From the NCBI GenBank assembly GCA_902782445.1, contig CACZNC010000021.1, forward strand, positions 1 through 61,973: a DNA stretch of 61,973 nt. Reading direction: 5' to 3'. Position 1 is the first letter of the stretch. Every line of letters begins with the position of its first letter. This stretch comes from an uncultured Ruminococcus sp. Lineage in GTDB: Bacteria > Bacillota > Clostridia > Oscillospirales > CAG-272. Under the pieces are notes generated by a model that was not told the origin of the DNA, searched no databases, and saw only the letters and a program-made list of their open reading frames with translations. This document shows, piece after piece, positions 35,021 to 42,199 of this stretch. Made by a program: the position numbers and the translations under genes.

Positions 35021-36777
35021 AAAACGCGAAAAACAAAACAAGCCGGCGGGAAACCTGGAAACGCCTCCTCGCCTACATCCGGAAAAGCCTCCCCCTGCTC
35101 GCTCTGACCATCGTGTTCGCCGGAGCGACGGTCGGCCTGTCCCTCTACATTCCGATCCTCTGCGGCCGTGCCATCGACTGCATGACCGGGACAGGGACCG
35201 TGGACTTCGACGGGATCGCCCGGTGCCTTGTGAAGATCGGGATCTGCGCCTCCCTCTGCGGGATCCTCCAATGGGTGATGAACTCCCTCAACAACCGCGT
35301 CGCCTACCGGGTGATCCGGGACGTGCGGCGGGACGCTTTCGACACCCTCACCCACCTGCCCCTGTCCTACATCGACTCCCATCCCCACGGCGGGACCGTC
35401 AGCCGCGTGATCGCGGACGTCGACCAGTTCGCGGACGGCCTGCTCCTCGGGTTCACCCAGTTCTTCACCGGGATCGCGACCATTGTCTGCACCCTCGTTT
35501 TCATGCTCATGATCCATCCCCTCATCACCCTCGCCGTGGTGGTACTGACCCCGCTTTCCCTCTTCGTCGCCGCCTTCATCGCGAGGCGCACCTATTCCAT
35601 GTTCCGCCTCCAGTCCGAGACGAGGGCGGAGCTGACCGCGCAGATCAACGAGGTGATCGGAGGGCAGCCGGTGGTACGGGCCTTCTCCCGGGAATCGGAC
35701 TGCCTCGCCGAATTCGACGGGATCAACGATAAACTGGAAAAAGCCTCCCTCCGCGCCGTCTTCTTCTCCTCCATCACCAACCCGTCGACGCGGTTCATCA
35801 ACAATGTGGTTTACGCGGCGGTCTGCCTCACGGGGGCCCTTGCCGTGATCGGCGGAAGCATGACGGTGGGCGGGCTGACGAGCTTTCTCGCCTACGCCAA
35901 CCAGTACACCAAGCCCTTCAACGAGATCTCCGGCGTCATCACCGAACTGCAGAATGCCCTGGCCTGCGCCGAGCGGATCTTCTCCCTCATCGACGAGGAC
36001 CGGGAGACGCCGGACAAACCGGGAGCCGTCAGTCTCGCCGGAGCGGAAGGGGAAGTGCGGGCGGAACACGTGGATTTCTCCTACGTCCCCGATCGGGAAC
36101 TGATCCGGGACCTGAACCTCGTGGTGAAGCCCGGTCAGCGGGTCGCCATCGTCGGTCCCACCGGATGCGGCAAGACCACGATCATCAATCTGCTCATGCG
36201 GTTCTACGACGTCGACGCGGGCTCCATCCTCGTCGACGGGCGGGATCTGCGCGATATCCGCCGGGATTCCCTCCACGGGGCATACGGCATGGTGCTCCAG
36301 GACACGTGGATGCTCCGCGGTACCGTGCGGGAGAACATCGCGATGGGCAGGGAAGCGTCCGACGAAGAGATCGAGGCTGCGGCCCGGGCAGCCCACGCGC
36401 ACAGCTTCATCCGGCGTCTCCCGGAGGGGTACGACACGGTCATCAGCGACGACGGCGGCGCGCTTTCGGCGGGACAGAGACAGCTTCTCTGCATCGCCCG
36501 GGTCATGCTTGCCATCCCTCCCATGCTGATCCTCGACGAGGCCACCTCCTCCATCGACACCCGGACGGAGATGAAGATCCAGAATGCATTCGCCGCCATG
36601 ATGCGCGGCAGGACCAGCTTCATCGTCGCCCACCGCCTCTCCACAATCCGGGAAGCGGATATCATCCTCGTGATGAAGGCGGGGAAGATCATCGAAAAAG
36701 GCACCCACGACGACCTGCTCCGCGCCGGAGGGTTCTACGCCGACCTCTGGGGCAGCCAGTTCGAGGCCGTCGGATGA
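35017..36777 (+). CDS. ABC exporter half-transporter, catalytic subunit
   Basis: The 586-residue partner. Six TM helices (about 25-300), Walker A GPTGCGKTT, signature LSAGQRQLL, Walker B LILDEATSSID with the catalytic Glu, and H-loop IVAHRLST. The canonical Walker B/H-loop here complements the degenerate first subunit, so the pair is a heterodimeric multidrug- or lipid-type exporter. Coupled to it by an ATGA overlap. After the stop lie repeat copy 2 (antisense) and the terminator at 37037. Confidence 0.92.
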   Translation: MKNAKNKTSRRETWKRLLAYIRKSLPLLALTIVFAGATVGLSLYIPILCGRAIDCMTGTGTVDFDGIARCLVKIGICASLCGILQWVMNSLNNRVAYRVIRDVRRDAFDTLTHLPLSYIDSHPHGGTVSRVIADVDQFADGLLLGFTQFFTGIATIVCTLVFMLMIHPLITLAVVVLTPLSLFVAAFIARRTYSMFRLQSETRAELTAQINEVIGGQPVVRAFSRESDCLAEFDGINDKLEKASLRAVFFSSITNPSTRFINNVVYAAVCLTGALAVIGGSMTVGGLTSFLAYANQYTKPFNEISGVITELQNALACAERIFSLIDEDRETPDKPGAVSLAGAEGEVRAEHVDFSYVPDRELIRDLNLVVKPGQRVAIVGPTGCGKTTIINLLMRFYDVDAGSILVDGRDLRDIRRDSLHGAYGMVLQDTWMLRGTVRENIAMGREASDEEIEAAARAAHAHSFIRRLPEGYDTVISDDGGALSAGQRQLLCIARVMLAIPPMLILDEATSSIDTRTEMKIQNAFAAMMRGRTSFIVAHRLSTIREADIILVMKAGKIIEKGTHDDLLRAGGFYADLWGSQFEAVG

Positions 36778-36792
36778 ATTCACATAAATCTA

Positions 36793-37014
36793 AAAAAAGA
36801 AACGCGGCTTCTTGAAATGAAGCCCTGCTGAACAAGTTCAGCGGCAAGAAACTTCAACTGGGTAAGGGAAAATGGCTCTCTCAATTTCGTTCAGTCTGTG
36901 TCCGCACACCAATATAGCTATCCAACCTTATCAGAGTTATTGTTCGTGAGATCACAATCAAAGATTGTTCGCATCCTACATCTTGCGATCGAAACCCATA
37001 AAGTCAGCTTCGTA
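36793..37014 (-). repeat. structured intergenic repeat, copy 2 (reverse orientation)
   Basis: Read on the minus strand from 37014: TTTATGGGTTTCGATCGC, a CGCA/TGCG hairpin, GCGAAC, a small hairpin (ACAATC TTT GATTGT), then the conserved core (complement of 36904-36953, with about 45 of 50 positions identical to copy 3), a different variable hairpin (GTGT/ACAC), GCTGAAC TT GTTCAGC, and the terminal hairpin GGCTTC/GAAGCC followed by GCG and a T-run. Sequence differences in stems keep pairing, which argues for RNA function. Confidence 0.8.
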
Positions 37015-37036
37015 TAAGGAAAACAAATAACAAAAT

Positions 37037-37075
37037 GCCCGGCAGACTCAGACGAGTCCGGACCGGGCGTTTTTT
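37037..37075. terminator. bidirectional terminator
   Basis: GCCCGG/CCGGGC outer and GACTC/GAGTC inner pairing, followed by TTTTTT on the plus strand and ATTTTGTT on the minus strand. It separates the ABC exporter from the YhaM-like gene. Confidence 0.75.
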
Positions 37076-37085
37076 GCGGGTTCCA

Positions 37086-38039
37086 TCAGACGTGCTTGTA
37101 AATATCCTTGTCGAGGGCGAAGATCTTCCCGGAGAACGTGCCGGGCTGGACCCCTTCGAGGGATTCCCGGTAGATCTCCATGCGGCTGTCGATGAGGTCG
37201 ATGTGGTAGAGCAGTTCGGCCTCCGCGCACCGGGGCAGGACTGCCGCTCCGAATTCCGGTTCCCCGTGGTGGGAGAGGATCATGTGGCAGAGCAGGACCG
37301 TCTTCTCTTCGGGGATCCCCAGCTCTTCCGCCTTCTTCCTTACGTCGTCCGCACCCATGACGAGATGCCCGAGCAGCTTGCCCCGGGGCGTGTATTCCGT
37401 CACGAGCCCCAGTTCCGAGAAGGCGAATTCCTCGGCTTTGGCGAAATCGTGCAGAAGCGTTCCCGCCAGAAGCAGGCTCCGGTTGACGGAATCCGCGTAG
37501 AGCTGAGCGAGGAAATCCGCGGTTTTCAGCATGTTCGCCGTGTGCATGAGGAGCCCCGAGACGAATCCGTGGTGCACGCTCTTCGCCGCCGGGATCCGGG
37601 AAAAGACCTCGCCCCTCTCGTCGAGCATGGCAAGGGAGATCTTCCGGTAGTCCGCGTCCCCGATGGATTCCGCGAGCCGCCGCACTTCCGCCATTACCGC
37701 TTCCCGGTCGATGGGAGCCGTGGGGACGAGATCCTCAACCTTCCAGCCGTCCGCGGTTTTCGCCCGGCGGATCCTCGTGACGGCGAGCTGGGGGGATCCC
37801 CTGTAGTCCGTCACCTCGCCCCGCACCTTGACCACATGCCCCGCGTCGGAGGCGTCCACGGTCCCCGCGTAATCCCAGTTCACAAAGTCGATCATCCCGT
37901 CCCGGTCGCCGAGCTTGCCCGCGAGGTAGGGTTTTCCCGCAGTCGTGGTGCGCGGGGACGCTTCCTTCAGGATGAAAAAGCCCTCCACCGCCATGCCCGT
38001 CAGCATATCCCGGATCTTCACGCCGTGTATATAGTCCAT
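37086..38039 (-). CDS. yhaM: YhaM-like 3'-5' exoribonuclease (OB + HD domains)
   Basis: A 317-residue protein with an OB-fold N-terminus (1-100, VKVRGEVTDYRGSPQLAVTRI) and an HD phosphohydrolase domain: VHHGFVSGLLMHT, LLAGTLLHDFAKAEEF, HMILSHHGEPEFGAA and LLYHIDLIDS. These are diagnostic of YhaM/Cbf1-type 3'-5' exonucleases that trim RNA ends. GGGGAGG precedes the ATG, and a strong promoter lies at 38068-38097. It is monocistronic, ending at the terminator at 37037. Confidence 0.9.
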   Translation of the reverse strand: MDYIHGVKIRDMLTGMAVEGFFILKEASPRTTTAGKPYLAGKLGDRDGMIDFVNWDYAGTVDASDAGHVVKVRGEVTDYRGSPQLAVTRIRRAKTADGWKVEDLVPTAPIDREAVMAEVRRLAESIGDADYRKISLAMLDERGEVFSRIPAAKSVHHGFVSGLLMHTANMLKTADFLAQLYADSVNRSLLLAGTLLHDFAKAEEFAFSELGLVTEYTPRGKLLGHLVMGADDVRKKAEELGIPEEKTVLLCHMILSHHGEPEFGAAVLPRCAEAELLYHIDLIDSRMEIYRESLEGVQPGTFSGKIFALDKDIYKHV

Positions 38040-38067
38040 TCCGACCTCCCCCGTATGTACTGCCCCT

Positions 38068-38097
38068 ATTATATCAGGTCACGGGGCGTTTTGTCAA
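38068..38097 (-). promoter_or_regulatory. consensus sigma-A promoter of yhaM
   Basis: Minus strand perfect TTGACA (complement 38092-38097), 18 bp, perfect TATAAT (complement 38068-38073), preceded by CTGA. Confidence 0.85.
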
Positions 38098-38180
38098 GGC
38101 TCGGCGGTCCGGAAAAGGGAAAGGGAGGGCCGCGAAAAAGAACGAATTGGAAACGAATCGTAAATTTCACGCCGCCGGAC

Positions 38181-38209
38181 TTGCATTTCGTGCCGAGCTT
38201 TGGTAGAAT
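38181..38209 (+). promoter_or_regulatory. sigma-A promoter of the 118-aa repeat protein gene
   Basis: TTGCAT at 38181-38186, 17 bp, TAGAAT at 38204-38209, preceded by TTTGG. Confidence 0.72.
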
Positions 38210-38253
38210 AATACGGAAGTACGAAAACAAATCACACAAGAGGAGCTTCAGAC

Positions 38254-38610
38254 ATGGAAATCATCGTCAGGAAAGTGGGCGAGTTCATCGGGGAAAAGGC
38301 GAAGGAAACCTTCGGGGCGAAGAAGGACCTCATCAAGCTGATTCTCGCCGTGATCGGATGCATCGTCGCCGCCGCGGCCATCGCCGTGATCGTTGTCAAC
38401 ATCGTCAACAGAAGACGGAAAGCCACCATCGAGGTTCTCGAAAGCGCGGATACCGACGGGGACGGCGAGATCGACACCTATCTCGTGGACACCACCGGCG
38501 ACGGTAACGCCGATACCGTATACCTTGACACCGACGGCAACGGCGCGGTCGATACCATCATCGAAGACACCGACGGCGACGGCGAACCCGACACCGCCTA
38601 CGGAATGTGA
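38254..38610 (+). CDS. single-TM protein with four 13-residue Asp/Gly calcium-type repeats
   Basis: A 118-residue protein: an amphipathic N-terminus, one TM helix (about 27-50), a basic stop (NRRRK), then exactly four 13-residue repeats starting at Asp66, 79, 92 and 105 (units like DTDGDGEIDTYLV). The DxDGDG loops are of the thrombospondin type-3/EF-hand kind and should bind calcium. By the positive-inside rule the basic NRRRK after the helix may place the repeats in the cytoplasm, so topology is uncertain. GAGGAG precedes the ATG, it has its own promoter and is monocistronic. Function unknown. Confidence 0.7.
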   Translation: MEIIVRKVGEFIGEKAKETFGAKKDLIKLILAVIGCIVAAAAIAVIVVNIVNRRRKATIEVLESADTDGDGEIDTYLVDTTGDGNADTVYLDTDGNGAVDTIIEDTDGDGEPDTAYGM

Positions 38611-38627
38611 TTCAAACAGAAAAAAGA

Positions 38628-38670
38628 CTGCCGCGCGGAGTCCCGAAAGAGGGAGGCGCGGCAGTTTTCC
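38628..38670. terminator. bidirectional terminator between the repeat-protein gene and murE
   Basis: Perfect nine-base arms CTGCCGCGC/GCGCGGCAG, T-runs on both strands (TTTTCCTTT on plus, CTTTTTTC on minus). Confidence 0.85.
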
Positions 38671-38671
38671 T

Positions 38672-40147
38672 TTATACGGGCATGAGGACTTTTTCTGCTT
38701 CGTCCAGCAGGATCTTCCTCTCGGAGAAGGGGACCTTCTTCCCCTCGACGATCTGGTAGGTCTCGTGTCCTTTTCCGGCGAAGAGGACGATATCCCCTTC
38801 CCGGGCGGTGCGGACGGCAAAACGGACGGCCTCCTCCCGGTCCGGGATCGCGGTGTACAGGGCGGAGGGATCAAACCAGCGGAGGACGTCTTCGATGATA
38901 TCCTCCGGTTTTTCATTGTCGGGATTGTCGGAGGTGAGGATCGTGAAATCCGCCAGCTTCGTCGAGGCCTCGGCCAGTTCCCGGCGGCGCAGATAGGTCC
39001 GGCCTCCGATGCAGCCGAACACGCAGATCAGCCGCTTCGGGCCGTATTCCCGCAGAACGGTGAGCGCGGAGGTCAGGCTGATCCCGTTGTGCGCGTAGTC
39101 GATGATGAAGGTGATCCCGGGCAGGGCGTCCACCATCTCCATCCGCCCTCTCACGGAAATCGAACGCAGGGCGCGGGCGGCATCCTCCGGCCTGATTCCC
39201 TGGATCGCGGCGGCGGCAATGGCCTCCATCCCGTTGTACACGCTGAACCGGCCGGGCGTGCGGAGGCGTACCGGGACGGTTTTTCCTTCCGTTTCCAGCG
39301 AAAAGTCGATCCCGAGGGAGGTCTCGTCCCGGTAGTTTTCGATCCCGGAAGCCCGGTAGTCCGCCGGAGACAGCATCGAGACCGTGACGGGCCTGCCTCC
39401 CGCTCCCTCCGTCATATAGGCGGAGACCGGATCGTCGATGTTCGTCACGACGTGCTTCACACCGTAGTCAAGGAAGAGCTTCCGCTTGGCGTCCCGGTAT
39501 TCTTCGAAAGAGGCGTGCTCTCCCTCGCCCACGTGGTCCTCGCTGAGATTGGTGAAGACCGCCGTATCGAAGGGGATCCCCTCCACCCGGTAATGATCGA
39601 GGGCCTGGGAGGAGACCTCCATCGCCACATGGGTGAACCCCGAATCCCGCATCATGGCGAAAAACCGGTGCAGCTCGCGGCTCTCCGGGGTGGAATTGAC
39701 GGTCTCGAACCGCTTCTCCCCGATCACGACCCCGTTGGTCCCGATGTACGCGCACCGGATCCCGCAGGCGCAGAGGATCTCGGAGATCAAAATCGCGGTG
39801 GTCGTCTTGCCCTTGGTCCCCGTGACCCCGATGACCGTCAGATCCTTCGCCGGATCTCCGAAGAACCGGGCGGAGAGGTGAGCGAGAGCCCGCCGCGCGT
39901 TATCGGTCCGGATCTGCACGGCGTCCGCGGGGAGGGAGACTTCACGCTCCACGATGAAGCAGCGGCATCCCGTTTCGTAGGCGTGAAAAGCGAAATCGTG
40001 TCCGTCCGCCCGGGCCCCCGGCAGGCAGAAGAAGAGGGAGCCCGTCCCCGCCTTCCGGGAATCGTATTCGAGGGAGGAGATCTCCGCGTCCGGCAGATCC
40101 CCCGGGAAGGAATAGGGATACGCTTCGAGCAGTTCTGCGAGTTTCAT
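38672..40147 (-). CDS. murE: MurE, UDP-MurNAc-tripeptide synthetase
   Basis: A 491-residue Mur ligase that adds the third amino acid to UDP-MurNAc-L-Ala-D-Glu. N-terminal UDP-binding domain, P-loop GVTGTKGKTTT (107-117), carbamylated Lys221 in YRDAKRKLF, and a C-terminal GKGHETYQ. The substrate-specificity motif, DNPR in meso-DAP enzymes, is D407-N-P-D410 here, so the Arg that holds meso-DAP is missing. Its start overlaps the racemase stop by four bases. Three genes upstream resemble the D-Asp cross-bridge pathway, which acts on L-Lys in other Firmicutes, so Lys or ornithine is a candidate third residue. The retained GHE motif keeps meso-DAP possible. Confidence 0.93.
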   Translation of the reverse strand: MKLAELLEAYPYSFPGDLPDAEISSLEYDSRKAGTGSLFFCLPGARADGHDFAFHAYETGCRCFIVEREVSLPADAVQIRTDNARRALAHLSARFFGDPAKDLTVIGVTGTKGKTTTAILISEILCACGIRCAYIGTNGVVIGEKRFETVNSTPESRELHRFFAMMRDSGFTHVAMEVSSQALDHYRVEGIPFDTAVFTNLSEDHVGEGEHASFEEYRDAKRKLFLDYGVKHVVTNIDDPVSAYMTEGAGGRPVTVSMLSPADYRASGIENYRDETSLGIDFSLETEGKTVPVRLRTPGRFSVYNGMEAIAAAAIQGIRPEDAARALRSISVRGRMEMVDALPGITFIIDYAHNGISLTSALTVLREYGPKRLICVFGCIGGRTYLRRRELAEASTKLADFTILTSDNPDNEKPEDIIEDVLRWFDPSALYTAIPDREEAVRFAVRTAREGDIVLFAGKGHETYQIVEGKKVPFSERKILLDEAEKVLMPV

Positions 40148-40893
40148 GCGTTCTTTTCCCCCTCAGCGCGGTCAAAGGATGCGGGGAATCCCGTGGTTTC
40201 ATGCCCCATCAGCCGGATGGCGGTGTAAGCCAGCACCGTGAGCGAGTCCACGATCCGGGGATCCCCGGTCATCTGCCGGCCGATGAGGGAGAGCTCCGTG
40301 CAGGCGAGGACCGCGCAGTCGCAGCCCTCCGCGAACATCGGATCCGCCACGGCATAGAGCTCCGAGGCGTCCGGGATGCGCCCGCCTTTCACTTCGCCGT
40401 AAATGATTTCCATGAGCCGTTTCGTGCCCGCCTCGTCGGGGACAGCGCAGTCCAGACCGAACGCCGCGCATTCCCGCTGGTAGGATCCCGAGCGGATGGT
40501 GCCCTCCGTCGCGAGGATCGCGGCCTTTTTGAACCCGCAGTCCCGGATATGCCGCACCGTCTCCGTGATGATCGAGGGCATGGGAACGGAGACCGAGCGG
40601 CGGACTTCGTCGATGAAATAGTGGGCGGTGTTGCAGGGAATGACGATCGCGGTCGCCCCGTAGGTCTCGAGGGATTTCGCGTCCGCGACCATCGCGGGCA
40701 GGGGATTTTCGTCGGAGCGGCCGAGGATGTAGTCCGTGCGGTCGGGGGTGGTGGCGCGGCTCGAGAGGATGATGTCGATGTGATCCTGATCGCGCCGGGC
40801 CTTCGTGTGCTCGGTGACGTACTCGTAGAAATACGCGCTGGACGCGGGACCGAGACCTCCGATGATGCCGAGCAGTTTTCTTTTTTCTTCCAT
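40144..40893 (-). CDS. aspartate/glutamate racemase family protein
   Basis: A 249-residue amino-acid racemase of the Asp/Glu/hydantoin type: N-terminal GIIGGLGPASSAYFYEYVT, catalytic Cys87 in IPCNTAHYF and Cys198 in LACTELSLI, the two-base pair of PLP-independent racemases. The sequence is closer in style to aspartate racemases (RacD/RacX) than to MurI. Placed between the D-Asp ligase-like gene and murE, with a four-base overlap to murE, it most likely supplies D-Asp for the cross-bridge. A weak AAGG lies nine bases before the ATG. Confidence 0.87.
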   Translation of the reverse strand: MEEKRKLLGIIGGLGPASSAYFYEYVTEHTKARRDQDHIDIILSSRATTPDRTDYILGRSDENPLPAMVADAKSLETYGATAIVIPCNTAHYFIDEVRRSVSVPMPSIITETVRHIRDCGFKKAAILATEGTIRSGSYQRECAAFGLDCAVPDEAGTKRLMEIIYGEVKGGRIPDASELYAVADPMFAEGCDCAVLACTELSLIGRQMTGDPRIVDSLTVLAYTAIRLMGHETTGFPASFDRAEGEKNA

Positions 40894-40948
40894 TCTGTCA
40901 AGCCTTCGCGGGTCCGCCGGATCGCGTTTTGGATCGACGCGCGGCGGG

Positions 40949-42181
40949 TCAGCCCTTTTTCGGGTAGTAGACGGCGAATTTCTTTTTCTGCCGTCTCAGC
41001 TGTTCGAGGACGCAGATCGTGCGGAGCGGATTGAAGCGCATGTCCGGTTTATACCAGACGGAGGAGGATTCCTTTCCCTCCTTCGCGAGCTCCTTCGCTT
41101 TCTTCACGAGTTCCGGGTCTTCGGTGTAGCGGTAGGCGGTGCTCTTCGGGATGTGGTGCCAGAAGACGGAGTTTTCCACCCGGACGCAGTCGTCCCCGTC
41201 GGATTCGAAGACCTCCGCCGCAAGTCTGGCTACGTTCAGCCCCGCGGCCGTCATGTAGAAATTGCTCCGCCCCTGTCTGAGGTTGACTTCAAAGACGCGG
41301 TAGTCGTCCTTCGTCCCCTCCCGGAGCTTGATGTCGAAATTGGAGAACCCGGTGTAGCCGATGGATTCGAGCATTTCCCGGAGCTTTTCCGTCAGGGGCA
41401 GGCTGGAGACCGGCTCCGTCACGATGGCGGCGTGGTTCCCGAGGCCCTTCGGCGTGTGCTCCTCCAGCATGGTGTGACCGAGGCACATCGCCCGTACCTT
41501 TCCGTGCATATCCGAGAAGCAGGTGAACACCCGCATCTGCACGTCGCCCCCCGCGATGAACTCCTGTAAGATCATCCGATCGGGATAACCCGCGCCATAG
41601 ATCCGGTTGACGATGGCCGCGGCCTCCTCCGGGGTGATTGCGGTGTAGACCTTCTTCATCCCCTCGAATTCGTGCTTCCAGTAGTCCGCCGAAGAAGAGG
41701 GCTTGACGATGATCGGGTAGCCGAAGCCGAGCTTGTCTTCCGTGAGATCGGCGGCCGAGGTCATCCCGGACAGGATCACCGTCTCGGGATAGGGGATCCC
41801 GAAGCGGTCGCAGGTCTCGTAGAACTCCGCCTTCTTCGCCACGGAGGAGAGCAGTTCCTTCTTCGGATAGGGGATGATGAAGTCCGAGAGCTCCTCCCGG
41901 TTGCGGATCAGCATCGCGACGTAGTCGTCCGTGCATCCGAAGAGGGGCATTTTGCCCCCGATGTGGGCGTCTGCGAAGCGGTGGAGCTCGTCGAGCATCA
42001 CGGCGTCGTCGTCCATCTTCGGCACGGTCTTGAACTTCACGATGCGGGAGTATTTGGTGGCGGACACTTCGTACCGTCCGAACGCGTGGGATGTGACGCC
42101 GTAGGCCTCGTGAAAGGCGCGGGCGACGTTGTAGCAGTTGAGGTCGGCCCCCACGATGACCGGCGTGAGCGTTTTTTCCAT
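40949..42181 (-). CDS. ATP-grasp ligase, D-aspartate ligase (Aslfm)-like
   Basis: A 410-residue ATP-grasp enzyme. The N-terminus (PVIVGADLNCYNVARAFHEAYG, then KYSRIVKF) and the C-terminal part (YTGFSNFDIKLREG, VFEVNLRQGRSNFYMT) strongly recall the Enterococcus faecium/Lactococcus D-aspartate ligase, which attaches D-Asp to the epsilon-amino group of L-Lys in UDP-MurNAc-pentapeptide. Acidic metal-binding residues (FEVNLRQG) and the ATP-grasp Lys of PIIVKPSSS are present. It lies 18 bp after the asparagine-synthase-like gene and before the racemase. Assignment rests on remembered similarity and context; other carboxylate-amine ligases share the fold. Confidence 0.72.
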   Translation of the reverse strand: MEKTLTPVIVGADLNCYNVARAFHEAYGVTSHAFGRYEVSATKYSRIVKFKTVPKMDDDAVMLDELHRFADAHIGGKMPLFGCTDDYVAMLIRNREELSDFIIPYPKKELLSSVAKKAEFYETCDRFGIPYPETVILSGMTSAADLTEDKLGFGYPIIVKPSSSADYWKHEFEGMKKVYTAITPEEAAAIVNRIYGAGYPDRMILQEFIAGGDVQMRVFTCFSDMHGKVRAMCLGHTMLEEHTPKGLGNHAAIVTEPVSSLPLTEKLREMLESIGYTGFSNFDIKLREGTKDDYRVFEVNLRQGRSNFYMTAAGLNVARLAAEVFESDGDDCVRVENSVFWHHIPKSTAYRYTEDPELVKKAKELAKEGKESSSVWYKPDMRFNPLRTICVLEQLRRQKKKFAVYYPKKG

Positions 42182-42199
42182 GTTTTCCCAGTCTCCCGA

